Source: Halorubrum depositum (GTDB taxonomy: Archaea; Halobacteriota; Halobacteria; Halobacteriales; Haloferacaceae). Taken from it: a stretch of 64,000 nucleotides of DNA. The notes beneath the pieces were generated by a model. It saw only the letters and a program-made list of their open reading frames with translations, did not search any database and was not told the origin of the DNA. The DNA lies in NCBI RefSeq assembly GCF_007671725.1, contig NZ_VCNM01000002.1, positions 372,001 to 436,000 on the forward strand, read 5' to 3'. Below, one piece after another: positions 47,716-55,774 of the stretch. The translations under genes were made by a program, and so were the position numbers. Within the stretch, counting starts at the first letter, position 1; each line of letters starts with the position of its first letter.

Positions 47716-48806
47716 GGCTCGAAGTTCCGGCCGTAGTCGGCGAACGTCACGTCGTCGGGGTCGTCGATCCCGAGGAGGATCCGGAACGTCGGGAGGTTCA
47801 CCTCGCGGGCGATCTCGAAGTACCCCCACCCCCGCTCGACCCACGACTCCGCCGTCCCGGCGTACGGCGTCACCGGGAAGTACGCCTCGACGTCGGTCTG
47901 CTCTAAGAGCTGTCGCGCCGGGCGGATCGGCTCGAAGACGGCCGCGCCGATGTGGCGGATGTCGTTGGCGGCGATGGTGTCCTGCGCCCGCTGCATGTCG
48001 GCCGGCCGCACGTCGTTGCTGGCCGCGAGGTTCACGACCAGCGGCTCGATCGTCGCGCCGTAGCGCTCCGAGACGTACTGGAACGCGTTGTGCGCGGCGA
48101 GGAACGCCACGTCGCGCTCGGCGGCGTCGAAGACGGTCTGCCACTCATCGTCGAGCGCGTCGAGTTCCGCGTCGATCGCGTCGGCGTTCTCGCGGATCGT
48201 CGCCTCGTCGCCGGGAGCGAGGTCCGCCAGCCCGTCGGCGATGTTCGCGACGGCGACCTTCGCGCGCTGCGGGTCGAGCCAGAAGTGCGGGTCCTTCGCG
48301 TCCTCGACCGCCTCGTCCTCGGTCAGCGAGTCGGCGAGGTCGAGCAGCTCGACGCCGGCCCTGGCGTTGATCAGCGCCGTCTCCGTCGACTCCGCCTCCA
48401 GCGTCTCGATCGCGCGGTCGACCCACGGCTGGAAGTCGGGGCCGACGTGGACTAAGGCGTCGGCGTCGGTGATCCGGCGCTGGATCGAGGGGTCGGGCTC
48501 CCAGCCGTGGCCGTGGAGCCCGGTCGGCACCAGGTTCTCGACGCTTAGGGCCGTGCCCTCGGCGAGCGTGTCGGCGAAGTCGTAGAAGGTGAAGAAGGAA
48601 GCCACGACCGTGTACTCGCTGTCGCCGGTGCCGTCTCCGCTCGTGCCGTCGGTGCCGTCCCCGCTCGCGCCGTCGCTCCCGCCGCCGGGCCCGGGATCGG
48701 CGGCGTTCCCCGTGCAGCCGGCGAGACCGCCAGCGAGGACGCCGGCGCCGATGCCGGCGAACCGCCGTCGAGAGAGGCCCGTTGGCTCGTTCGTGTCGGT
48801 GCGCAT
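47712..48806 (-). CDS. Metal ABC transporter substrate-binding lipoprotein (ZnuA/MntC family)
   Basis: This extracellular metal receptor has 364 residues. The N-terminus has a Tat signal S-R-R-R-F-A-G and a lipobox L-A-G-C, followed by a Gly/Asp/Thr-rich linker. The cluster 9 fold follows with ligands in G-L-H-G-H-G-W-E (near 95), D-P-H-F-W-L-D-P (near 180) and E/D residues near the end. That His-rich loop supports zinc or manganese. The ATG at 48806 was chosen because upstream frame residues are not part of a signal peptide. The TATA-like box (gtgtattatatt on the minus strand, about 48830-48841) indicates a leaderless mRNA. Confidence 0.92.
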   Translation of the reverse strand: MRTDTNEPTGLSRRRFAGIGAGVLAGGLAGCTGNAADPGPGGGSDGASGDGTDGTSGDGTGDSEYTVVASFFTFYDFADTLAEGTALSVENLVPTGLHGHGWEPDPSIQRRITDADALVHVGPDFQPWVDRAIETLEAESTETALINARAGVELLDLADSLTEDEAVEDAKDPHFWLDPQRAKVAVANIADGLADLAPGDEATIRENADAIDAELDALDDEWQTVFDAAERDVAFLAAHNAFQYVSERYGATIEPLVVNLAASNDVRPADMQRAQDTIAANDIRHIGAAVFEPIRPARQLLEQTDVEAYFPVTPYAGTAESWVERGWGYFEIAREVNLPTFRILLGIDDPDDVTFADYGRNFEP

Positions 48807-48858
48807 TACCAGTCGTTTGGCGACGGGAATATAATACACTTTGGGTCTAAGAAAAAGA

Positions 48859-48872
48859 TTAGATTAGTCTAA
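48859..48872. promoter_or_regulatory. Inverted-repeat operator candidate upstream of the metal ABC operon
   Basis: TTAGATTAGTCTAA has TTAGA / TCTAA arms with a four-base spacer, about 20 bases upstream of the TATA element of the metal-transporter operon. It resembles half of the TTAG-rich symmetric sites bound by DtxR/MntR-type metal repressors. No such regulator is encoded in the window, so this is a motif match only. Confidence 0.45.
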
Positions 48873-48957
48873 CTCTGGCCGCGGGCGGGGGAGGCGCCGG
48901 TGGAGCGTCCCGAGGCCGCCGATACGATTTAGTCGTCGCACCGAGAGGAATGGCACC

Positions 48958-49383
48958 ATGGCGGAGTCCTCCCTGCGCGAGCGGTTCGAGCGGAACGCGA
49001 GCGGGATCGCCGCGACGACCGTGACGGGAACGTGGCTCGCGGCGCTCCTGCTCAACGTCGACTGGTGGCTCCCGCTCATGCTGTTCGGCTACATCGTCGT
49101 CGTGCCCGTGGTCGCGTTGCTGTTCGACGCGGACGAGGACGAGGCGGAGACGCCGACCGGAGACGCGTCGGACGCCCAGCCCGCGGACGCCGAGGCGGAA
49201 CCCGAGCGCGTGCAGGACGCGCTCGACCGACTGCGGACCCGGTACGCGGAGGGCGAACTCACCGACGAGCAGTTCGAGCGGAAGCTCGACCGGTTGCTGG
49301 CGACGGAGACGCCGGAGGACGCCGCCGAGTACGTGCGGCGAGAGCGAGCCGCGGAGCGAGAGCGCGACGTCGAACGCGAGTAG
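48958..49383 (+). CDS. SHOCT-domain membrane protein
   Basis: This 141-residue protein has two membrane helices (about 17-35 and 38-56) and an acidic linker. A C-terminal SHOCT domain follows: D-R-L-R-T-R-Y-A-E-G-E-L-T-D-E-Q-F-E-R-K-L near 90-112, then a charged tail. SHOCT modules are short oligomerisation segments of unknown role, common in haloarchaeal membrane proteins. It is divergent from the metal-transporter operon and likely transcribed alone. Confidence 0.83.
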   Translation: MAESSLRERFERNASGIAATTVTGTWLAALLLNVDWWLPLMLFGYIVVVPVVALLFDADEDEAETPTGDASDAQPADAEAEPERVQDALDRLRTRYAEGELTDEQFERKLDRLLATETPEDAAEYVRRERAAERERDVERE

Positions 49384-49486
49384 GAGGAGCGCGGCCGATC
49401 CGGGCGCGAGCGTCGCCCGCGGGCCCCGAGCGGCCCCGACGTCCGCGAACCTCAAGCTTCAACTGCCGCGACCGAGTGAACGACGT

Positions 49487-49732
49487 ATGAGCGACCAACA
49501 GCTTCGCAAGGAAGCGCACGACCTCGACGTCACCGTCTGGGTCGGGAAGAAGGGCGTCGACGCCGTCGTCGACGAGGCGGCCGACCAGCTCGACGACGCC
49601 AAGCTCGTGAAGGTGAAGTTCCTGCGCGCGGCGCGGGGCGGGACCACGACCGACGAGCTCGCGGCGGAACTGGCTGACGCCGTCAACGCGGACCTCGTGG
49701 AGACGCGCGGGAACACGGCGGTGCTCCACTGA
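49487..49732 (+). CDS. YhbY/CRM-domain RNA-binding protein
   Basis: This is an 81-residue RNA-binding protein. The CRM fold is recognisable from L-D-V-T-V-W-V-G-K-K-G-V-D near 14-25 and the conserved K-V-K-F-L-R-A-A-R-G-G near 42-52, closing with V-E-T-R-G-N-T-A-V-L-H. In bacteria YhbY associates with ribosomal precursors; an RNA-assembly role is likely. Its stop overlaps the MscS start by one base (T-G-A-T-G), so the genes are co-transcribed. Confidence 0.88.
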   Translation: MSDQQLRKEAHDLDVTVWVGKKGVDAVVDEAADQLDDAKLVKVKFLRAARGGTTTDELAAELADAVNADLVETRGNTAVLH

Positions 49733-50649
49733 TGAGCGCCGCGGGCGGTACACGTTCGGTCGTCGCCCTCGCGGGGACGTTAGAGCCGTTCCTCGGCCCG
49801 CTGACCGGGCTCGTCATCGACGCCGCGATCTTCCTCGCCGTCGTCGTCGCGACGTACCTGTTGTATAAGATCGTCATCTCGGCGCTCGTTCTGCGGGTGT
49901 TCGACAGACAGGGGCTCGACGAGCACGCGCGGCGACCCCTCCAGAAGATCGTCGCGTTCCTCGTGCTGTTCGCGGGCGTCACGGTCGCGTTCGGGGCGGC
50001 GGGGTATCAGGGGTTCCTGCGGTCGCTGGCGACGATCGCCGCCGCGGCGACGCTCGCGATCGGCTTCGCGCTCCAGGACGTGATCAAGAACTTCGTCGCG
50101 GGCGTGTTCATCTACACCGACAAGCCGTTCCGCATCGGCGACTGGATCGAGTGGCAGGGGAACTCCGGGGTCGTGGAGGACATCTCCTTCCGGGTCACCC
50201 GCGTGCGAACGTTCGACAACGAGCTGCTCACGGTGCCGAACCACGCGCTGACGAGCGACGTGGTGAAGAACCCCGTCGCGAAGAAGACGCTCCGCCTGAA
50301 GTTCGTCTTCGGGATCGACTACGAGGACGACGTCGAGAAGGCGACCGACATCATCGTCGAGGAGGCCGAGAAGAGCGACGCGATCCTCGACGACCCCGCG
50401 CCGTCTGTCCGGCTGACCGAGCTGGCGGACTCGTACGTCGGCCTGCAGTCGCGGATCTGGATCGACGACCCGTCGCGGGCCGACTTCGTGAAGGCGCGCG
50501 CCGACTACGTGAAGGCCGTCAAGAAGCGGTTCGACGAGGAGGGGATCTCGATCCCGTTCCCGCAGCGGACCGTCTCGGGGCGGAACGAGTGGACGGACCC
50601 CTCGGCGTTCGGCGGGGCGGCGGAGGCCGGGATCGGCGGGGACTCGTAG
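49732..50649 (+). CDS. Mechanosensitive ion channel (MscS family)
   Basis: This 305-residue channel gates on membrane tension and releases solutes during hypo-osmotic shock. It has three helices (about 17-45, 70-92 and 95-120); the pore helix is A-T-I-A-A-A-A-T-L-A-I-G-F-A-L-Q-D-V-I-K-N, with small residues packing the pore. The cytoplasmic cage domain follows with K-P-F-R-I-G-D-W-I-E and the beta-rich W-Q-G-N-S-G-V-V-E-D. It overlaps the CRM gene by one base. Confidence 0.94.
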   Translation: MSAAGGTRSVVALAGTLEPFLGPLTGLVIDAAIFLAVVVATYLLYKIVISALVLRVFDRQGLDEHARRPLQKIVAFLVLFAGVTVAFGAAGYQGFLRSLATIAAAATLAIGFALQDVIKNFVAGVFIYTDKPFRIGDWIEWQGNSGVVEDISFRVTRVRTFDNELLTVPNHALTSDVVKNPVAKKTLRLKFVFGIDYEDDVEKATDIIVEEAEKSDAILDDPAPSVRLTELADSYVGLQSRIWIDDPSRADFVKARADYVKAVKKRFDEEGISIPFPQRTVSGRNEWTDPSAFGGAAEAGIGGDS

Positions 50650-50714
50650 GGCGCTCCGCGATCCCGGCGGGACCGATAGTAACGAACTTGAGGGTCCGGT
50701 AACTCGTTGTGCCC

Positions 50715-52052
50715 ATGCATGTGGTCGTTATCGGGGCCGGCGAGGTCGGCACGAGCATCGCCGCGAGCCTCTCGTCGGACCACGAGGTCGTCGTCGTGGA
50801 CGTCGACCCCGACCGCGCGGAACAGCTCAAATACGAGATCGACGTGCTCACGATCGCCGGGGACGGCACGACCTCGGAGATCCAGTCGGCGGCGGACGTC
50901 GGCCGCGCGGACATGGTGATCGCCTGCACCGACGACGACCAGACGAACCTCGTCGCCTGCGGCACCGCGAAGACGCTCGGCGACGGGTTCACGATCGCCC
51001 GCGTGAAAAGCACGGACTTCCTCCGGACGTGGGAGGGGAGCAACGGCGCGTTCGGCGTCGACTTCATGGTGTGTACGGACCTGCTGACCGCGGAGAACAT
51101 CGTCCGGGTCATCGGCCTCCCCGCCGCCATCGACGTCGACCCGTTCGCGAGCGGGCTGGTCCAGATGGCCGAGTTCGAGATCGCCGAGGGGAGCCCCGTG
51201 GCCGGCCAGACCGTCTCCGAGGCCGACCGCTTCGAGTCGCTGACGTTCGTCGGCCTGTTCCGCGACGGGGAGCTGACGATCCCGCGAGGCGACACCGGCA
51301 TCGCGATCGGCGACCGCGCCGTGGTCATCGGGAGCCCCGAGAGCGTCCAGTCGTTCGCGACCGACGTCGCCCCGGATGCGACCCCCGGCCGGGCCGACGA
51401 GATCGTCGTCGTCGGCGGCAGCGAGATCGGATACCAGACCGCGCGGCTGTTGGAGGAGCGCGACTTCGGGCCGCGGCTGATCGAGCGGGACCCCGACCGC
51501 GCGCGCTGGCTCGCGGAGAACCTCCCGGACACCGTCGTGATGGAGCACGACGCGACCGACACCGAGTTCCTCTCCCGCGAACACGTCGACGAGGCCGACA
51601 TCGTCGTCTCCGCGCTCGGGTCCGACGAGCAGAACCTCCTCGTCGCGGTGCTCGCCAAGCGGCTCGGCGTCGACCGGGTGATCGCCGTCGTCGACAGCCC
51701 GGACTACGTCACCGTCTTCGAGGAGATCGGGATCGACATCGCGATCAATCCCCGCACCGTGACCGCCGAGGAGATCACGCGGTTCACCTACGAGAGCGTC
51801 GCGGAGAACATCGCGGTGTTAGAGAACGACCAGGCGGAGGTGTTGGAGCTCGAGCTCACCGAGGGATGCGGACTCGTCGGGCGGCCGATCTCGGAGATCG
51901 TCGCCGACACCGACGCCCGGTTCGTCATCGGCGCGATCACCCGGGCCCACGAGCTCGTCACGCCGCGGGGCGACACTGTGCTCCGCGCCGGCGACCACGT
52001 CATCCTGTTCGTGGAGTCCGACTCCGTGAGCGCGATCACCTCGATGGCGTGA
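50715..52052 (+). CDS. trkA: Trk potassium-uptake system regulator TrkA (two RCK domains)
   Basis: This cytoplasmic subunit gates the Trk potassium transporter in response to NAD(H) or ATP. The 445 residues contain two RCK_N Rossmann domains, starting V-V-V-I-G-A-G-E-V-G-T and V-V-V-G-G-S-E-I-G-Y, each followed by an RCK_C part. The ATG at 50715 is used; a GTG two codons earlier is possible. It is followed eight bases later by a TrkH channel gene, so the proteins are made together. Confidence 0.93.
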   Translation: MHVVVIGAGEVGTSIAASLSSDHEVVVVDVDPDRAEQLKYEIDVLTIAGDGTTSEIQSAADVGRADMVIACTDDDQTNLVACGTAKTLGDGFTIARVKSTDFLRTWEGSNGAFGVDFMVCTDLLTAENIVRVIGLPAAIDVDPFASGLVQMAEFEIAEGSPVAGQTVSEADRFESLTFVGLFRDGELTIPRGDTGIAIGDRAVVIGSPESVQSFATDVAPDATPGRADEIVVVGGSEIGYQTARLLEERDFGPRLIERDPDRARWLAENLPDTVVMEHDATDTEFLSREHVDEADIVVSALGSDEQNLLVAVLAKRLGVDRVIAVVDSPDYVTVFEEIGIDIAINPRTVTAEEITRFTYESVAENIAVLENDQAEVLELELTEGCGLVGRPISEIVADTDARFVIGAITRAHELVTPRGDTVLRAGDHVILFVESDSVSAITSMA

Positions 52053-52059
52053 GACAGCC

Positions 52060-53562
52060 GTGACCACCAGGATCCGGGTCGGTTGGCGGGCGAGCGTGGG
52101 GCTCACCGGCGACGTCCTCACCGCCCTCCCGGTCCCGCTCGCGTTCCCGCTGCTGATCGCCCTCTACTACGGCGAGTCCGTGCTCCCGTTCGCGGCGGCG
52201 ATCGCGGTCTCACTCGCCCTGGGCGCGGCGTTCCGGTCGGTTCAGGACCCGGAGGAGGACCTCGGGCCTCGCGAGGCGTTCCTCGCGGTGGCGCTGATCT
52301 GGTTCCTCGTCGCCGCGGTCGGCGCGATCCCCTTCGTCGTCGCCGGCGTCGGCACGGTCGCGCACCCGATGAACGCGATGTTCGAGTCGATGAGCGGCCT
52401 GACGACGACGGGGGCGACGGTGCTCCGGGACTTCTCCGTCCACTCCCGTTCCGTCATGATGTGGCGGCAGGTGATCCAGTGGCTCGGCGGGCTCGGCATC
52501 CTCATCTTGGCGACCGCGGTACTCTCGGAGATCGGCGTCGGTGGGGCCCAGCTCATGGAATCCGAGTCCCAGACGAAGGACGTCAACAAGCTCACGCCGA
52601 AGATCTCACAGACCGCGCGGCTCATCTGGGGGATCTACTTCGGGCTCACGGGGCTCGCGGTCGTCGTCTACTTCCTGCTCGGACTCGCCGTCGACCCGCA
52701 GATGGACCTGTACAACGCGGTCGCGCACGCGTTCACCTCAGTCGCGACGGCCGGGTTCTCGCCGGAGCCGCACTCAGTCGGCGCGTTCCACCCGCTCATC
52801 CAGTGGGCGGTCGTCCCGTTCATGGTGATCGGCTCGACGAGCTTCGTCCTCATCTACTTCGCCATCAACGGGGAACCGATGCGGCTCCTGCGCAACGAGG
52901 AGTTCCACTTCTACCTCGGGGCGATGGGGACGCTGGCCTCGATCGTCGCCGTCGGCCTGTTCCTCGATCCCGCTACCACCTTCGGCGCCGAGGGGACGAT
53001 CCGGCACGCCGTGTTCAACGTCGCGTCGATCGTGACGACGACGGGATACGCCAGCACCGACTACGTGCTGTGGGCGCCCGCGGCGAAGCACATGCTGTTC
53101 ATGGGGATGTTCATCGGCGGGATGGTCGGGTCGACCACCTGCTCGATCAAGTCGCTGCGGTGGCTGGTCGCGCTGAAGACGTTCCGCCGGAACCTCTTTA
53201 CCGCCGTCCACCCGGAGTCAGTTCGACCGGTCCGGATCTCGGGGAAGCCGGTCGACGAGAGGGCGATCCGCGACATCTACGCGTACCTCCTCCTGTCGAT
53301 CATCATCTTCTTCCTGCTCGCCGTGGTCATCGTCGTCGACGCGGAGCGGGCGAACGTCCGGGTGACCGAGTTCGAGGCGCTCGGCGCCGCGGCGACGACG
53401 TTCCTCAACATCGGTCCCGCGTTCGGCGACGCGGGCCCCTACGGAACGTTCGCGTCGTTCCCGACGACGACGCGGGCCGTGATGATCGTCCTGATGTGGA
53501 TCGGTCGGATCGAGATCATCCCCGTGCTCGTCCTGTTCACGAAGGCGTTCTGGACCTCATGA
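52060..53562 (+). CDS. trkH: Trk potassium transporter, TrkH family (first copy)
   Basis: This potassium-permeable membrane subunit has 500 residues and about ten helices arranged as M1-P-M2 repeats. Pore-loop signatures include S-M-S-G-L-T-T-T-G-A-T-V near 110 and later F-T-S-V-A-T-A-G-F-S near 228, with T-T-T-G-Y-A-S near 327 and F-L-N-I-G-P near 452. The start is GTG at 52060. It lies between trkA and a second TrkH gene. Confidence 0.93.
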   Translation: MTTRIRVGWRASVGLTGDVLTALPVPLAFPLLIALYYGESVLPFAAAIAVSLALGAAFRSVQDPEEDLGPREAFLAVALIWFLVAAVGAIPFVVAGVGTVAHPMNAMFESMSGLTTTGATVLRDFSVHSRSVMMWRQVIQWLGGLGILILATAVLSEIGVGGAQLMESESQTKDVNKLTPKISQTARLIWGIYFGLTGLAVVVYFLLGLAVDPQMDLYNAVAHAFTSVATAGFSPEPHSVGAFHPLIQWAVVPFMVIGSTSFVLIYFAINGEPMRLLRNEEFHFYLGAMGTLASIVAVGLFLDPATTFGAEGTIRHAVFNVASIVTTTGYASTDYVLWAPAAKHMLFMGMFIGGMVGSTTCSIKSLRWLVALKTFRRNLFTAVHPESVRPVRISGKPVDERAIRDIYAYLLLSIIIFFLLAVVIVVDAERANVRVTEFEALGAAATTFLNIGPAFGDAGPYGTFASFPTTTRAVMIVLMWIGRIEIIPVLVLFTKAFWTS

Positions 53563-53674
53563 GGGGCGCGAATCCTGGGTCGAGGGACCGCTCGTCTCCG
53601 GGCGGTCCGGCCATCGACGGCTTCTTTGCGCGCGGGAAGGCTACGACTGGTATCGATATCATCAGGGGGCACCC

Positions 53675-55213
53675 GTGACGCGAACGACGGTCAACACGCG
53701 GGCGACGCTGAGCTACACCGGGAGCATCGTCAAATACCTCTCGGCGGCGATGAGCGTCCCGCTCGTCGTGGCGCTGATCTACGGGGAGGACGCGGTCGCG
53801 TTCGCAGTCTCGCTGACGCTCGGCGTCGCGCTCGGCGCGGGAATGGAGCGGCTCGACGACGAGCCGGACCTCGGACCGCGGGACGCGCTGGCGGTCGTCT
53901 CCCTCGCGTGGCTGATGGCCGCGATCGTCGGCGCGGTCCCGTACGTCATCGCCGGGTACGGGACCGCCTCGGCGCTCGGCCACCCGATGAACGCGCTGTT
54001 CGAGTCGATGAGCGGGTTCACCACGACCGGCGCGACGGTGACCGCTGAGATCAGTTTCGAGCGGCACTCGCACGCCGTGTTGATGTGGCGACAGCTCACG
54101 CAGTGGCTCGGTGGGATGGGGATCATCGTGCTGATGGTCGCGATCCTCCCGCAGCTGGCGGTCAACGGCGCGGAGCTGATGAAATCGGAGGCGCCGGGCC
54201 CGGGACTCCAGAAGCTCACGCCGCGGATCGCCGAGACGGCGCGGGCGCTCTGGCTGATCTACGCCGGCTTCACGGCCGCGCTGATCGCGATCCTGTTCGG
54301 ACTCGGGCTCACGCCGCTCGCGCCGAACATGGACCTGTACAACGCGATCGCCCACGGCTTCTCGACGCTCCCGACCGGTGGCTTCTCGCCGCAGGCGGAG
54401 AGCATCGCGGCGTTCTCGCCCGTGGTCCAGTGGGTGTTCGTCCCCTTCATGGTGATCGCCGGGGTGAACTTCGCGCTGTTCTGGTTCGTGCTCCGCGACG
54501 ACCCGACGCGGATGTTCGAGAACACCGAGTTCCGCATGTACCTCGGGCTGGTGACCGGGTTCGCGGCGGTGCTCGCGGTCGGCCTGTTTTACGGCGGGGC
54601 ACCCGCGACCGAAATCGGCGGGATCACCGAGGGCGCCACGGAGAATGCCCTCAGACAGGGCGCCTTTCAGATCGCCTCGCTGCTGAACTCGACCGGGTTC
54701 GCGACCGCGGACTTCGCGCAGTGGGACACCCAGACGCAGTTCCTCCTGCTGTTCGCGATGTTCCTCGGCGGCTCGGCGGGTTCGACCGGCGGTGGGATCA
54801 AGATCATCCGGTGGCTCATCCTGTTGAAGACGCTCCGCCGGGAGCTGTACACGACGGCGAACCCCGACGTCGTCCGGCCGGTACGACTCGGCGGCGAGGT
54901 CGTCGACGAAGACGTGATCCGCGGGATTCTGGTGTTCACGCTGTTGTACTTCCTGCTGTTCGCGCTCGCGGCCGTGTTCATCGAGATCGACACGGCGCGG
55001 GTCGGAGAAGCGCTCACCGGGACGGAGGCGTTCGCGGCCTCGCTGGCGACGATCGGGAACATCGGACCGGGCCTCGGGCCGCTCGGTCCCTTCGGGAGCT
55101 ACGAGTTCCTGCCGAACACGACGAAGCTGCTGATGATCGGGCTGATGTGGATCGGTCGGCTGGAGATCGTCCCCGTGCTCGCGCTGTTCGTCGCCGGCGT
55201 CGACGACCGGTGA
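53675..55213 (+). CDS. trkH: Trk potassium transporter, TrkH family (second copy)
   Basis: This is a paralogue of the preceding gene, with 512 residues. It has S-M-S-G-F-T-T-T-G-A-T-V in the first pore loop, F-S-T-L-P-T-G-G-F-S in the second, L-N-S-T-G-F-A-T near 338 and I-G-N-I-G-P-G-L near 470. The start is GTG at 53675, 112 bases after the first copy; that gap has no strong promoter, so co-transcription is likely. Halophiles keep molar potassium inside, and two channel subunits sharing one TrkA could differ in affinity. Confidence 0.93.
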   Translation: MTRTTVNTRATLSYTGSIVKYLSAAMSVPLVVALIYGEDAVAFAVSLTLGVALGAGMERLDDEPDLGPRDALAVVSLAWLMAAIVGAVPYVIAGYGTASALGHPMNALFESMSGFTTTGATVTAEISFERHSHAVLMWRQLTQWLGGMGIIVLMVAILPQLAVNGAELMKSEAPGPGLQKLTPRIAETARALWLIYAGFTAALIAILFGLGLTPLAPNMDLYNAIAHGFSTLPTGGFSPQAESIAAFSPVVQWVFVPFMVIAGVNFALFWFVLRDDPTRMFENTEFRMYLGLVTGFAAVLAVGLFYGGAPATEIGGITEGATENALRQGAFQIASLLNSTGFATADFAQWDTQTQFLLLFAMFLGGSAGSTGGGIKIIRWLILLKTLRRELYTTANPDVVRPVRLGGEVVDEDVIRGILVFTLLYFLLFALAAVFIEIDTARVGEALTGTEAFAASLATIGNIGPGLGPLGPFGSYEFLPNTTKLLMIGLMWIGRLEIVPVLALFVAGVDDR

Positions 55214-55333
55214 TCGCCCGTCGTCGAGAGCGGTAAGGACGCGATCTAATCGCTGGAAACAGTTCTTACGCTGACCTTACGCCGCGGCGTCGCAGAGCGT
55301 ATCTTCTTAACTGGCGAGGCAATGAGTGTTGGT

Positions 55334-55774
55334 ATGACGAGCACTGACCAACCGGTGGAACGGGACCTGCTCGACCACGTTCTCCTGCCGGTCGCCCACG
55401 AGGAGGACGCGCTGGCGACGGCGCGCGCGCTCGAGCTCTATCGACCGGAGCGCGTGACCGCCCTCCACGTCGTCGAGAAGGGCGGAGGCACCCCCGATAA
55501 GACGCCGGTCGAACAGTCCGAGGAGCTCGCGGCCGAGTCGTACGCCGCGGTCCGTTCGGTGTTCCCCGACGCCGAGGACCACACCGCGTACGCCCGCGAC
55601 GTCGCCGACGCGATCTTCGACGCCGTCGACGAGGTCGGCGCGAGCGCCATCGCCTACCGCTCCCGGGACGGTAACCGGTTGATGCAGTTCCTCTCCGGGG
55701 ACCTCTCGCTCAAGCTCGTGACGAAGTCGCACGTGCCGGTGATCGCGCTCCCGCGCGAGGGATCGGCCGAATGA
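55334..55774 (+). CDS. UspA-family protein
   Basis: This 146-residue universal-stress-protein fold shows [10 protein letters not shown] in the first strand and loop, V-T-A-L-H-V-V-E and a C-terminal V-P-V-I-A-L-P. The ATP-binding Gly-rich loop (G-x2-G-x9-G-S/T) is not obvious, so it is probably a non-nucleotide-binding member. The ATG at 55334 is preferred to one at 55322 because a T/A element (cttaactgg) is about 27 bases ahead of it. Its stop overlaps the permease start by four bases. Confidence 0.85.
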   Translation: MTSTDQPVERDLLDHVLLPVAHEEDALATARALELYRPERVTALHVVEKGGGTPDKTPVEQSEELAAESYAAVRSVFPDAEDHTAYARDVADAIFDAVDEVGASAIAYRSRDGNRLMQFLSGDLSLKLVTKSHVPVIALPREGSAE

